64,000 bases of DNA. It comes from Rhizobium croatiense. Lineage in GTDB: Bacteria; Pseudomonadota; Alphaproteobacteria; Rhizobiales; Rhizobiaceae. Below, piece after piece: positions 34,609-43,953 of this stretch; within the stretch, counting starts at the first letter, position 1, and every line of letters begins with the position of its first letter. The notes below the pieces were generated by a model. It made no database searches and was not told the DNA's origin. It saw only the letters and a program-made list of their open reading frames with translations. Where the stretch lies: contig NZ_JAILYJ010000002.1 in NCBI RefSeq assembly GCF_019793465.1, forward strand, positions 186,001-250,000. Reading direction: 5' to 3'. Made by a program: the position numbers and the translations under genes.

Positions 34609-35493
34609 ATGTCCCCCACCGCTCTTTCCGACCATCGGAAGGGTCTGCTGCTGACGGCGGTCGGCGGGCTGGCGCTTTCCGTGGATATCCCGCTCGTACG
34701 GCTTGGCGATGGCGATATCTGGTCAATCCTGGGGGTGCGAAGCGCAGCCACGGTTCTCGCCACGTTCCTCATCCTTGGCGCAATACGCCTTGCCTGGGGC
34801 AGATGGCCGGTGCTCGTGCCGGGGCGAGCCGGCCTGCTCGCCGGCCTGCTCTATGGCCTCTCCTCCCTCACCTTCGTGCTCGCCGTCTTCAATACGGCCA
34901 CGGCCAATGTCGTCTTCATCGTCGCCTTCAACCCGATGTTCGGGGCACTTCTCTCCTGGACTTTTCTCAAGGAGAAGCCACAGGCCGCAACGCTAATCGC
35001 CATGCTGTTCATGATCGTCGGCGTCGGATTGATCGTGAGTGATGGGCTTTCCAGCGGCCATTTCTTTGGCGACGCCATGGCGATTGTCAGCGCGCTCATT
35101 CTTGCATCAGCCATTACAATCGGGCGCGCCTCGCGCCGGGACATGGGCTTCGTGCCGCTGCTTGCCGCCATTTTGCCGGCCGCGCTCGGGCTTGCGCAAG
35201 CTCTGCCCTCGGGGCTTTCCATCGCCCATCCCGGATGGGTCCTCCTCAACGGCGCCATCGTAATGCCGGTCGCCTTCTGGTGCCTGGCGACCGGACCACG
35301 CTACCTCTCCGCCCCTGAGGTCGGCATGTTCTACCTGCTCGAAACCGTGCTCGCGCCGATCTGGGTCTGGCTGATCTTCGCGGAAATGCCGGCGACGATG
35401 ACACTCGTCGGCGGCGGTATCCTGGTGGCGGCGATCGCCGCCCATTCGGGCTGGATGGTGCGAAGGAAGAGTCGCAGGCCGCTTGCGGAGTAA
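34609..35493 (+). CDS. DMT superfamily (EamA) transporter
   Basis: 294 residues with about ten hydrophobic segments in two EamA repeats, so an inner-membrane metabolite exporter or permease. Repeat signatures are LLTAVGGLALSVDIPLVRL, FIVAFNPMFGALLSWTFLKEKPQAATLIAMLFMIVGVGLI at the end of repeat 1, and YLSAPEVGMFYLLETVLAPIWVWLIFAEMPATMTLVGGGILVAAI at the end of repeat 2. The substrate is unknown. It begins directly after the bpt stop, so cotranscription is likely. Confidence 0.88.
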   Translation: MSPTALSDHRKGLLLTAVGGLALSVDIPLVRLGDGDIWSILGVRSAATVLATFLILGAIRLAWGRWPVLVPGRAGLLAGLLYGLSSLTFVLAVFNTATANVVFIVAFNPMFGALLSWTFLKEKPQAATLIAMLFMIVGVGLIVSDGLSSGHFFGDAMAIVSALILASAITIGRASRRDMGFVPLLAAILPAALGLAQALPSGLSIAHPGWVLLNGAIVMPVAFWCLATGPRYLSAPEVGMFYLLETVLAPIWVWLIFAEMPATMTLVGGGILVAAIAAHSGWMVRRKSRRPLAE

Positions 35494-35537
35494 ATATGGT
35501 CAGCCGCCGCGCTTCCTTCTCGATTTCAGCATAGTTC

Positions 35538-35993
35538 TCAGCCGGCCGCCTTGAACTGCTGGTCCAGCTCCCTGCCAAGCCCTTCGAGCACATGCGCCCA
35601 GCCTTGCCTGGTCTTTTCCTCATGTGCGGCCCATTCGGCGCACATTTCGTGGCTCAGCGTCAGACGGCTGCCGCCGCCGAGCGGCTCGATGTCGATTTCG
35701 ACGCGGTCGCAATTGTGGTCGTGCTCTTCGACGGAGAAGCAGAAGACCATACGGCGCGGGCGCTTCAATTCCAGGAAAACGCCCTGGTGGAAGGCGTCGC
35801 CGGTCGGGCGGCGGTCGACGATGAAAAAACGGCCGCCGACATGCGGATCGATATCGGCGCGGATGACGTGACCGTCATCGGTGGCGAACAGGAAGCGGCG
35901 GGCGATTTCGGGGTTGAGCCAGGCGTCATAGACGACAGCGGGAGGCGCTCGGTAGGTATGGCTGACATGTAATTTGATGGTGCTGGCGGGCAT
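35538..35993 (-). CDS. SRPBCC (AHSA1-like) domain protein
   Basis: 151 residues with a START/AHSA1-like fold: LHVSHTYRAPPAVVYDAWLNPEIARRFLF at the N-terminus, GGRFFIVDRRPTG, then RRMVFCFSVEEHDHNCDRVEIDIEPLGGGSRLTLSHEMCAEWAAHEEKTRQGWAHVLEGLGREL at the C-terminus. Members bind hydrophobic ligands or assist stress responses; many sit with ArsR regulators, but none is present here. Start ATG 35993; the frame extends upstream without similarity. It converges on the DMT gene. Confidence 0.85.
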   Translation of the reverse strand: MPASTIKLHVSHTYRAPPAVVYDAWLNPEIARRFLFATDDGHVIRADIDPHVGGRFFIVDRRPTGDAFHQGVFLELKRPRRMVFCFSVEEHDHNCDRVEIDIEPLGGGSRLTLSHEMCAEWAAHEEKTRQGWAHVLEGLGRELDQQFKAAG

Positions 35994-36153
35994 CGATTTT
36001 CCTCCGGTAGGGCACGCGCGCCTTTCCCAGGCGCGCGGGCCACAGCCGTTCCATCCGCCCATAGAACCGGCCTTCTCTTCTTTTGGATAACAGCGATGAG
36101 ATAGAGAAGTTCCGGCGCCCGCCAAGAGCCGGGCACGGAATTTTTATGGCTCA

Positions 36154-36230
36154 GAGCATTTCCGTCTGTTCGAATCAGGAAAATGCTCGTCTCTTCGTTT
36201 TCATGCAATTCCAGACAGAAAAGGAATTGC
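36154..36230. repeat. Rhizobial palindromic repeat next to the parC stop
   Basis: Two hairpins: GAGCATTTCC (36154-36163) with GGAAAATGCTC (36178-36188), and GCAATTCC (36205-36212) with GGAATTGC (36223-36230). The layout matches from memory a dispersed Rhizobium repeat beginning AGCATTTTCG and ending GGAATTGCTC. The second hairpin ends two bases from the parC stop codon and may form the 3' end of parC mRNA. Confidence 0.65.
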
Positions 36231-36231
36231 T

Positions 36232-38487
36232 CTACCCGGCAAATTTGCCGCTACGCGGAAAACCCTTCGGCACGGTGCGGCCGACGCTGGCGCGGTCGGC
36301 GAGCCATTCGGCAAGCTCGTCCTTGTTCTTCGTGAAGGTGCGGCCGGCACTGTCTTCCCAGACGAGGCCGTCCGATATCGCAAAGCAGCGGACGTCGGAA
36401 ATGCCGCCATCCTTGTAACGCTGCAGGCGAACGCCCTTGCCGCGCGACATTTCCGGCACCTGTGCTAAGGGAAAGACCAGAAGCTTGCGGTTTTCGCCGA
36501 CGACGGCGACATGGTCGCCGCTGACAGGCACCAGCAGCTGCGTCTCCTCGGGCAGCGCGACATTCATGATCTGCTTGCCCTTGCGCGTATTGGCGACCAG
36601 TTCGGCCTCGGCAACGACGAAGCCGTTGCCGGCTGTGGAGACGATCAGTTGCTTGCGCGCGGGATCGTGGACGAAGGCGGTCAACACCGCCTGGTCGTTG
36701 TCCATGTCGACCATGATGCGCAGCGGCTCGCCGTGGCCGCGACCGCCCGGCAGCTTGTCGCCGCCAAGCGTGAAGGCCTTGCCGCCTGTCGTGACGATCA
36801 GAATCTTGTCGGTCGTCTGCGCCGGGAAAGCCACCTTCAAGCCGTCGCCTTCCTTGAAGGTCAGCGTCGCCGTATCGGCGATATGGCCCTTCAGCGCGCG
36901 GATCCAGCCCTTTTCGGAGATGACGACGGTGATCGGTTCCTTCTCGATCATCGCCTGCTGGATCGCCTCCTCATCGGCCTCCGGCGCGTCGGCGAACTGG
37001 GTGCGGCGGCGGCCGACCTCGGTCGCCTTGGCGAATTTCTTCTTCACTTCGCCGATTTCCCAGGCAACCGTCTGCCACTGCTTGTCGTCGGAGGCTAGCA
37101 GCGCCTCGATCTCGCTCTTTTCCTTGGTGAGCTCGTCGAACTCCTTGCGGATCTCGAATTCTTCCAGCTTGCGCAAGGCGCGCAGCCGCATGTTGAGGAT
37201 CGCCTCGACCTGATTGTCGGTCAGATCCCATCGCGCCATCATGACGGGCTTCGGCTCGTCTTCCTCGCGGATGATGCGGATGACTTCATCGATATTCAGA
37301 TAGGCGACCAGAAGGCCGCCGAGGATTTCGAGACGTCTTTCGATCGCGGCCAGACGGAAGCGCGAGCGGCGCTGCAGAACCTCGCGGCGGTGATCCAGCC
37401 ACTCTTTCAGCACCTCGTTCAGCGCCATGACCTTGGGGATGCGGCCCATGGACAGAACGTTCATGTTGAGGGGGAAGCGGCTTTCGAGCTCCGTCAGCTT
37501 GAACATCGATTCCATCAGGATCGTCGGATCGACGCTCCTGGATTTCGGCACCAGGACGACACGGATGTCCTCGGCCGATTCGTCGCGGATATCTTCGAGC
37601 AGCGGCAGCTTTCGCGCGATGAGCAGCTCGGCGATCTTCTCGATCAGCCGCGATTTCTGCACCTGGAAGGGAATTTCGGTGATGACGATCTGGTAGCCGC
37701 CGCGGCCGAGATCCTCGGTCTGCCATTTCGCCCGCACACGGAAACCGCCGCGACCGGTGCGGTAGCTCTCGATGATGCTGTCGCGGCTGTCGATGATGAT
37801 GCCGCCGGTCGGAAAATCCGGGCCGGGAATGAATTCGACAAGCTTTTCGACGGTCGCATCGCGATGCTTGATCAGATGCAGGGCGGCGTCGCAAAGCTCA
37901 TGGGCATTGTGCGATGGGATCGAGGTCGCCATGCCGACGGCGATGCCGGAGGAGCCATTGGCGAGCAGGTTCGGGAAGGCGCCGGGAAGGACGACCGGCT
38001 CGGAATTCGATTCGTCGTAGGTGTCGCGGAAGTCGACAGCGTCCTGATCGATGCCTTCGAGCAGCAGTTCGGAGACCGCCGTCATCTTCGATTCGGTGTA
38101 ACGCATGGCGGCCGGGCTGTCGCCATCGATATTGCCGAAATTGCCCTGGCCGTTGACCAGGGTGTAGCGCTGCGAGAAATCCTGGGCGAGACGGGCAAGC
38201 GCATCGTAGATCGACTGGTCGCCGTGCGGATGGTAATTACCCATCACCTCGCCGACGATCTTGGCGCATTTCCTGAAGGCCGAAGTCGGCCTCAGCCCCA
38301 TCTCGTTCATCGCATAGACAATGCGGCGATGCACGGGCTTCAGCCCGTCGCGCACGTCAGGCAGAGCACGGTGCATGATGGTCGACAGCGCATAGGCAAG
38401 ATAGCGCTGCTCGAGCGCCGCCTTAAGGTCGACCGGTTGGATATTGTCGTCGTCTCCGCCGGAAGGCGGCAAAATCTCTTGTCCCAT
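36232..38487 (-). CDS. parC: DNA topoisomerase IV subunit A
   Basis: 751 residues. It is the breakage-reunion subunit of topoisomerase IV, decatenating chromosomes with ParE. The catalytic Tyr130 lies in [12 protein letters not shown]; the winged-helix region has [26 protein letters not shown] and the C-terminal beta-propeller is short, as in ParC. At the quinolone-determining position the sequence is [12 protein letters not shown], with Gln91 where E. coli ParC has Ser80. Length 751 fits ParC rather than GyrA (usually longer). It stands alone; a palindromic repeat lies at its 3' end. Confidence 0.94.
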   Translation of the reverse strand: MGQEILPPSGGDDDNIQPVDLKAALEQRYLAYALSTIMHRALPDVRDGLKPVHRRIVYAMNEMGLRPTSAFRKCAKIVGEVMGNYHPHGDQSIYDALARLAQDFSQRYTLVNGQGNFGNIDGDSPAAMRYTESKMTAVSELLLEGIDQDAVDFRDTYDESNSEPVVLPGAFPNLLANGSSGIAVGMATSIPSHNAHELCDAALHLIKHRDATVEKLVEFIPGPDFPTGGIIIDSRDSIIESYRTGRGGFRVRAKWQTEDLGRGGYQIVITEIPFQVQKSRLIEKIAELLIARKLPLLEDIRDESAEDIRVVLVPKSRSVDPTILMESMFKLTELESRFPLNMNVLSMGRIPKVMALNEVLKEWLDHRREVLQRRSRFRLAAIERRLEILGGLLVAYLNIDEVIRIIREEDEPKPVMMARWDLTDNQVEAILNMRLRALRKLEEFEIRKEFDELTKEKSEIEALLASDDKQWQTVAWEIGEVKKKFAKATEVGRRRTQFADAPEADEEAIQQAMIEKEPITVVISEKGWIRALKGHIADTATLTFKEGDGLKVAFPAQTTDKILIVTTGGKAFTLGGDKLPGGRGHGEPLRIMVDMDNDQAVLTAFVHDPARKQLIVSTAGNGFVVAEAELVANTRKGKQIMNVALPEETQLLVPVSGDHVAVVGENRKLLVFPLAQVPEMSRGKGVRLQRYKDGGISDVRCFAISDGLVWEDSAGRTFTKNKDELAEWLADRASVGRTVPKGFPRSGKFAG

Positions 38488-38721
38488 GGGTCTTGACTAG
38501 CCCAGAAGAGGCCGGCGGGCAAGGAATCCGGGGTATTGCAGCTGTGGATGAAGTCTTGGGACTGACATCAAAGGATGAGACAAACCCTTCGCCGCAATTT
38601 GGACTTCGTTTGCCGTTCCTTTCAACGGAAATTTAGAAGTCCGCAAATATAAAGCGGGCCCAATCCGTAGTAGCGTAACTGCAGAGTTCCAACCGCCACC
38701 ACGCCACCAGAGGAATCACCC
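38488..38721. other. Intergenic region between parC and an exported protein gene
   Basis: About 230 bases between divergent genes. No repeat, RNA or motif recognised. Confidence 0.3.
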
Positions 38722-39909
38722 ATGAACATTTACCGGACAACGCGGCTGATGCTGTCGGGCGCAGCCTTTTTCTCGCTCGCCGGCTCGGCTTTCGCTCTCG
38801 ATGGCGCCGATCTCTTGAAGAAGATCAATGCCGCCTATGAAGCGCAAGGCGGAACGATCTCCGCTGACGGCGTCAATATCGACGGCACGGCCGTGACGTT
38901 GAAGAATGTTACGCTTAAGCCGACCGGTGGCGAAAGCCTGCCCATCGGCGAAGTCACCCTGTCCGGCGTCGAAGAAGACGAGGATGGCGGCTATTACATC
39001 GAAGAAGCCGCCTTCCCCGACATCAACAAGACGGGAGACGGCGTAACAGTCACGGCGCAGGAGCTGACGCTCGGCGGCATCTCCGTCCCGGCAACGCCAG
39101 GCGGCGACACGCTCGACACCATGATGCTTTACGAGACCGCCCATATCGGCCCGCTGAAAGTGGTCAAGGACGGCGCGGAAGTCTTCTCGGTGCTTCAAAG
39201 CGACATGAATGTGACGCTGCGCGAGGACGAATCCGGCTTCGATTTCGACGGCGCCTTCAAGAGCATGAAGGCCGATCTCACCAAGACCGACGATCCCAAG
39301 AGCAAGGATGCGATCGAGAAACTCGCCCTGCAGCACGTCCAGGGCGACATCACCATGAAGGGCGCCTGGGAGCTCGGGCCCGGCACGATCGACGTTTCGG
39401 AAATCGCCTTCGACTTCACCAATATCGGCAAGCTCAACCTCGGCTTCAAGATCTCCGGCTATACGATGCCCTTCGTGAAAACGATGCAGGATGCGATGAA
39501 GGAGTCCGAAGCCAATCCGAATAAGGAACAGGCGCAGCAGGCGCTCGGCCTTGCCATGCTGGGTCTGATGCAGCAGCTGTCCTTCGAAGGTGCGCAGGTG
39601 CGCTTCGAGGATGCCTCGATCACCAAGCGGGCGCTCGATTATGCCGGCGCTCAGCAGAACATATCAGGCAAGCAGATGGCGGATTCGCTGAAGGCGATGA
39701 CGCCGATCATGCTGGCCCAGCTCAACATCCCGGAACTGCAGAATGCCGTTTCGGCCGCCGTCAACACTTTCCTCGACGACCCGAAGAGCCTGACCGTCAA
39801 GGCCGCCCCTGAAAAGCCGGTGCCCTTCCCGACGATCGTCGGCGCCGCCATGGGCGCTCCGAACACGCTGCCGCAGGTGCTCGGCGTCAAGGTTTCGGCC
39901 AACGACTGA
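38722..39909 (+). CDS. Exported protein of unknown function
   Basis: 395 residues with a Sec signal at about 1-25 (MNIYRTTRLMLSGAAFFSLAGSAFA). The mature part is acidic, mixed beta/alpha, with repeating stretches such as GVNIDGTAVTLKNVTLKPTGG and LPIGEVTLSGVEEDEDGGYYIEEA that suggest a beta-rich periplasmic domain, then helices around 255-320. No cysteine pair, lipobox or membrane segment. I recognise no named domain; a distant link to AsmA/DUF-type periplasmic proteins is possible but unproven. AGAGGA precedes the ATG and a strong terminator follows. Confidence 0.7.
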   Translation: MNIYRTTRLMLSGAAFFSLAGSAFALDGADLLKKINAAYEAQGGTISADGVNIDGTAVTLKNVTLKPTGGESLPIGEVTLSGVEEDEDGGYYIEEAAFPDINKTGDGVTVTAQELTLGGISVPATPGGDTLDTMMLYETAHIGPLKVVKDGAEVFSVLQSDMNVTLREDESGFDFDGAFKSMKADLTKTDDPKSKDAIEKLALQHVQGDITMKGAWELGPGTIDVSEIAFDFTNIGKLNLGFKISGYTMPFVKTMQDAMKESEANPNKEQAQQALGLAMLGLMQQLSFEGAQVRFEDASITKRALDYAGAQQNISGKQMADSLKAMTPIMLAQLNIPELQNAVSAAVNTFLDDPKSLTVKAAPEKPVPFPTIVGAAMGAPNTLPQVLGVKVSAND

Positions 39910-39928
39910 TCGCTTTGATCTGACCACG

Positions 39929-39962
39929 AAAAGGCTCGGCGGACCACTCCGCCGAGCCTTTT
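39929..39962. terminator. Bidirectional terminator between the exported protein gene and tetR
   Basis: Fifteen-base stem AAAAGGCTCGGCGGA (39929-39943) and TCCGCCGAGCCTTTT (39948-39962), loop CCAC. It serves both convergent genes. Confidence 0.92.
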
Positions 39963-39967
39963 GCTTT

Positions 39968-40621
39968 TCAGCCGCGGTGGCGGGCGACTTCGGCGATGGC
40001 AAAGCTTGCGATATCAAGCAACTCCTCCATCGATGCGCCGTCCCTCGCCTGCACGGACATGCCCTGGACGATAGCGCCGAGGAAGCGCGCCAGTCCGCGA
40101 GGGTTTGTATCGGCCTTCATATCACCCTCACGGACACCCCGCTCGATCCTTGCCGTAAAGGCATCCAGCGAGTTGCGACGCAGCGCCGCAACATGGTCGG
40201 CGATAACATCGTTCTCGCTGGCGCAGTTCAGCACGGCCGTCGAAATCATGCAGCCTTTCGGATGTTCCACCGCCGAAAACGTCGCGGCCGATCCCCGCAA
40301 TATCCGCTCGAAGGCAGAAACGGTATCGATCGGCTCGCCGAGCGCGGAAAAGGTCTCAGCGTTGAGCGCCCGGTATTGCTGCAGCGCCGCGCGATAGAGA
40401 GCGGCCTTCGAGCCGAAGGCGGCATAGAGGCTTTGCGGAGTAATGCCCATGGCGGCCGTGAGATCTGCAATCGAGGCGCCTTCGTATCCATAGGCCCAGA
40501 AGGTTTCGCGGGCCGCCGAGAGCACGGTTTCGCGATCGAAAGCGGGCGGGCGCCCGCGGCGACGAACGCCTGGATTTTTCGCAGCCGAGCTATTTTTCAC
40601 AATGGTCACTCTAGAAATCAT
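39968..40621 (-). CDS. TetR family transcriptional regulator
   Basis: 217 residues from ATG 40621 (a start at 40651 would give 227). The N-terminal HTH (about 20-70) reads RGRPPAFDRETVLSAARETFWAYGYEGASIADLTAAMGITPQSLYAAFGSKAALYRAALQQY, classic TetR. The C-terminal ligand domain has a Cys-containing GCMISTAVLNCASE, the AcrR/YcdC-like subgroup. It is divergent to the serine hydrolase gene across a short gap with inverted repeats, so it probably represses that gene and itself. The ligand is unknown. Confidence 0.88.
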   Translation of the reverse strand: MISRVTIVKNSSAAKNPGVRRRGRPPAFDRETVLSAARETFWAYGYEGASIADLTAAMGITPQSLYAAFGSKAALYRAALQQYRALNAETFSALGEPIDTVSAFERILRGSAATFSAVEHPKGCMISTAVLNCASENDVIADHVAALRRNSLDAFTARIERGVREGDMKADTNPRGLARFLGAIVQGMSVQARDGASMEELLDIASFAIAEVARHRG

Positions 40622-40656
40622 GATCCGTTGATCTAATTCAGGAATGGTCATTGTGA
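40597..40656. promoter_or_regulatory. Candidate TetR operator region
   Basis: TCACAATG (40597-40604) and CATTGTGA (40649-40656) are exact inverted copies, both next to an AATGGTCA element, flanking the divergent starts of tetR and the serine hydrolase gene. The wide 44-base spacing suggests two half-sites or two bound dimers. Motif-based proposal only. Confidence 0.45.
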
Positions 40657-40675
40657 TTATAGAAGGATTGTCGTG

Positions 40676-41845
40676 ATGAGTCTTCCCCTTGAAGCGGCCG
40701 CTTCCGACAGGAATTCATTGCTTCCGGTCGCCGTCGACGCAACAATCGCAAGTGCGCTCGATGAAAAGCGGCTCGTCGGAGCGGTGGTGCTCGTCGCCCG
40801 TGACGGCGACATCGTCCATCGCCGCGCAGCCGGGCTGGCCGACCGCGAAAACGGTCTGGCGATGCGCGAGAATACGATCTTCAGGCTTGCCTCCATCACC
40901 AAGCCGATCGTCACCATCGTCGCGATGCGGCTGATCGAGGAAGGCAGGATCGGGCTTGACGACCCGCTAACGCGATGGCTGCCGGACTTCCGGCCGCGAT
41001 TGCCTGACGGCAGCGAAGCAACCATTCGCATCCGCCACTTGCTCACCCATACGTCCGGGCTCGGCTACAGCTTCTCCGAAGCGGAGGGCGGTCCCTATAT
41101 CAGTGCCGGCATTTCCGACGGCCTCGACCAGCCGGGACTGCCGCTCGCCGAGAATCTCAAGCGGATCGCCAGCGTGCCGTTGCGCTTCGCGCCGGGCAGC
41201 GACTGGCAATATTCGGTGGCGATGGATGTCCTCGGCGGCGTCATCGAGGCGGAGACGGGCATGTCGTTGGGTGAGGCCGTTGCCGAACTGGTCACGCGAC
41301 CGCTTGGGCTCGCCGACACCGCGTTTTCAGTTCGGGACCGAGGCCGGCTCGGCGCTGCCTATATGAACGCTTCACCGGAACCGGCGCTCATGGGCGAGAA
41401 TGCAACGGTGATGTCGCTGATGGGTCCCATCCGGTTCGCACCGAACCGCATCTTCGACACCGCCTCCTATCATTCGGGGGGCGCCGGCATGGCGGGAACA
41501 GCAGCCGACGTCCTCGCCGTTCTCGAAACCATCCGCAGGGGCGGCAAGCCGCTGCTCTCGAGCAAAACCGTGCAGATGATGACGACGGATCAGGCCAGCG
41601 GGCTTCGACAGCAGCACGAACCCGGCTCCGGCTTCGGCTTTGGCTGGTCTGTCATCACCGATCCGGCTGAGGCCGGCGTTCCCTTCCCGGCCGGCACGTT
41701 GAAATGGGGCGGCGTCTACGGCCATAGCTGGTTCATCGATCCGGTGAACCAACTCACCGTCGTTGCGCTGACCAACACGACGCTGGAGGGCATGTGGGGC
41801 AAGTTCACGGTCGATCTTCGCGAGGCGATCTATGCGGCATTGTGA
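40676..41845 (+). CDS. Serine beta-lactamase-fold hydrolase (class C/esterase-like)
   Basis: 389 residues. It has a penicillin-binding/beta-lactamase fold with nucleophile Ser73 in SITK (Lys76), a Tyr-containing QYSVAMD second motif, and YGHSWF as the third motif where HTG/KTG stands in lactamases. There is no clear signal peptide, so it is more likely a cytosolic esterase or transesterase (EstB/LovD type) than a resistance enzyme. It is divergent to the TetR gene, suggesting ligand-controlled expression. The ATG at 40676 lies beside a GTG at 40673. Confidence 0.85.
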   Translation: MSLPLEAAASDRNSLLPVAVDATIASALDEKRLVGAVVLVARDGDIVHRRAAGLADRENGLAMRENTIFRLASITKPIVTIVAMRLIEEGRIGLDDPLTRWLPDFRPRLPDGSEATIRIRHLLTHTSGLGYSFSEAEGGPYISAGISDGLDQPGLPLAENLKRIASVPLRFAPGSDWQYSVAMDVLGGVIEAETGMSLGEAVAELVTRPLGLADTAFSVRDRGRLGAAYMNASPEPALMGENATVMSLMGPIRFAPNRIFDTASYHSGGAGMAGTAADVLAVLETIRRGGKPLLSSKTVQMMTTDQASGLRQQHEPGSGFGFGWSVITDPAEAGVPFPAGTLKWGGVYGHSWFIDPVNQLTVVALTNTTLEGMWGKFTVDLREAIYAAL

Positions 41846-41856
41846 GCGACAGCAAA

Positions 41857-41884
41857 AAGCCCGGCGACATCCATCGCCGGGCTT
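41857..41884. terminator. Bidirectional terminator between the hydrolase gene and aspS
   Basis: Eleven-base stem AAGCCCGGCGA (41857-41867) and TCGCCGGGCTT (41874-41884), loop CATCCA. A-rich on the left and short T on the right; it serves both convergent genes. Confidence 0.85.
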
Positions 41885-41908
41885 CCCACATTCCAAAATC
41901 GGAAGAAC

Positions 41909-43699
41909 TCAGTCCTTCTTGACCGGCGGGATCGGCCGGATCGAGAGCTCGCGCAGCTGCGTCGGGGTTGCCGGGGTCGGCGCGCCCATCAGGAGGTCCT
42001 GGGCCTGCTGGTTCATCGGGAACAGCGAGATCTCACGCAGGTTCTTGGCGCCGACGAGCAGCATGACGATGCGGTCGATGCCGAAGGCCGCACCGCCATG
42101 CGGCGGGGCGCCGTACTGGAAGGCGCGATAGAGACCGCCGAAACGATCCTCGACGTCCTGCTGGCTGAGGCCGACCTTCTCGAAGGCGGCGACCATGGTT
42201 TCCGGCGACTGGTTGCGGATCGAGCCCGAGGCGATTTCGAAGCCGTTGCAGACGGCGTCGTACTGGAAGGCCTTGATCGTCAGGGGGTCCTGGTTCTGCA
42301 ACGCATCGAGACCACCCTGCGGCATCGAGAACGGGTTGTGGGCGAAATCGACCTTCTTCTCCTCGTCGTTCCATTCGAAGAAGGGGAAGTCGACGATCCA
42401 GCAGAGTTCGAAACGATCGCGGTCGACGAGGTTCAGTTCCTCGCCGGCCTTGGTGCGCGCCTCACCGGCAAACTTGTAGAATTTTTCCGGCTCGCCGGCG
42501 ACGAAGAAGCAGGCGTCACCATCGCCGAGGCCGAGCTGGGTGCGGATCGCCTCGGTGCGTTCCTCGCCGATGTTCTTGGCGAGAGGACCAGCACCTTCGA
42601 GCTTGTCGTTTTCGCTGCGCCAGAAGATATAGCCGAGGCCGGGCTGGCCCTGGCTCTGTGCCCAGGCGTTCATCCGGTCGCAGAAGGCGCGCGAGCCGCC
42701 GGTCTTTGCCGGGATCGCCCAGATCTGAACCTTCGGGTTGGAGGCGATCATGCCGGCGAAGACCTTGAAGCCGGAGCCGGCGAAATGCTCGGTCACCGCT
42801 TCCATGACAATCGGGTTGCGCAGGTCCGGCTTGTCCGTACCATATTTGCGGATCGCCTCGTCATAGGGGATGCGCGGCCATTCCTTGGTGACCGGCTTGC
42901 CTTCGGCGAACTCCTCAAAAATCTGGGTCATCAGCGGACCCATGGTGTTCCAGACGTCTTCCTGGGTGACGAAGCTCATTTCGAGGTCGAGCTGGTAGAA
43001 TTCGCCCGGCAGGCGGTCTGCCCGCGGGTCCTCGTCGCGGAAGCACGGCGCGATCTGGAAATAGCGGTCGAAACCGGCAACCATCAGCAACTGCTTGTAC
43101 TGCTGCGGCGCCTGCGGCAGCGCGTAGAAGGTGCCGGGATGGATGCGCGAGGGAACGAGGAAGTCGCGCGCGCCTTCCGGCGAGGAGGCCGTCAGGATCG
43201 GCGTCGTATATTCGGTGAAGCCGACAGCGCCCATTTCGCGACGCATCGCCGAGATGACCTGGGTGCGCTTGACGATGTTCCGGTGCAGCGTTTCGCGGCG
43301 AAGATCGAGGAAGCGGTATTTGAGGCGGACGTCTTCAGGGTATTCAGGCTCGCCGAAAACCGGCAGCGGCAATTCCTTGGCGGCGGAGAGCACTTCGATC
43401 TCCTGAGCATAGAGCTCGATCTCGCCGGTCGCCATGGTCTTGTTGACGGTGTCTTCGGTACGGGCCTTGACGAGGCCGTCGATGCGGATGACCCATTCAC
43501 CGCGCACGGTCTCGGCCAGCTTGAAGGCCGGGCTGTCGGGATCGGCGACGACCTGGGTGATGCCGTAGTGGTCGCGAAGGTCGATGAACAGAACGCCGCC
43601 ATGGTCGCGAACGCGATGGACCCAACCGGAGATACGGACGGTCGAGCCGACATCCGTCTTGCGGAGGGCGGCGCATGTGTGGCTGCGATAGCGATGCAT
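41909..43699 (-). CDS. aspS: Aspartyl-tRNA synthetase
   Basis: 596-residue class II synthetase. It charges tRNA-Asp (bacterial AspRS are often non-discriminating and also charge tRNA-Asn when gatCAB is present). Visible are the OB-fold anticodon-binding N-terminus ([34 protein letters not shown]), motif 2 ([24 protein letters not shown]), the bacterial GAD insertion, and motif 3 ([19 protein letters not shown]). ATG 43699 is used; the frame is open to 43717. Faces the serine hydrolase gene. Confidence 0.97.
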   Translation of the reverse strand: MHRYRSHTCAALRKTDVGSTVRISGWVHRVRDHGGVLFIDLRDHYGITQVVADPDSPAFKLAETVRGEWVIRIDGLVKARTEDTVNKTMATGEIELYAQEIEVLSAAKELPLPVFGEPEYPEDVRLKYRFLDLRRETLHRNIVKRTQVISAMRREMGAVGFTEYTTPILTASSPEGARDFLVPSRIHPGTFYALPQAPQQYKQLLMVAGFDRYFQIAPCFRDEDPRADRLPGEFYQLDLEMSFVTQEDVWNTMGPLMTQIFEEFAEGKPVTKEWPRIPYDEAIRKYGTDKPDLRNPIVMEAVTEHFAGSGFKVFAGMIASNPKVQIWAIPAKTGGSRAFCDRMNAWAQSQGQPGLGYIFWRSENDKLEGAGPLAKNIGEERTEAIRTQLGLGDGDACFFVAGEPEKFYKFAGEARTKAGEELNLVDRDRFELCWIVDFPFFEWNDEEKKVDFAHNPFSMPQGGLDALQNQDPLTIKAFQYDAVCNGFEIASGSIRNQSPETMVAAFEKVGLSQQDVEDRFGGLYRAFQYGAPPHGGAAFGIDRIVMLLVGAKNLREISLFPMNQQAQDLLMGAPTPATPTQLRELSIRPIPPVKKD

Positions 43700-43953
43700 G
43701 ATCTCAATTCCTGGCATGTGGCTTAAGACGGCAGCAAGGGTTCAAAGGCCCTCAAGCGCCGACAAGAAAATCGGGCGGAAAAGCGCATGGACGCTCCGAT
43801 TTGTCAAGGCTTGGCGCGTGCTCGCCGCGCGATTGGCACGCGTTTATAGCGAAGCTGCGGCCCGCATGCTGCGGCAGTTTGGCCGCGCCTGCCGTATTGA
43901 TGAAGATGTCGGTCAACTTTAAAAGGAGGTGCATTTTCATCGTGGAGCCGCGC
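43700..43953. other. Divergent promoter region of aspS and the multicopper oxidase gene
   Basis: About 250 bases. A strong AAAGGAGGT ribosome site at 43921-43929 sits upstream of two candidate starts of the oxidase (GTG 43942, ATG 43954). No terminator or repeat recognised. Confidence 0.4.

Noticed and set aside
42098..43726. A 542-residue open frame opposite aspS
   Set aside because: Antisense shadow; aspS has all class II synthetase motifs and this frame has none.
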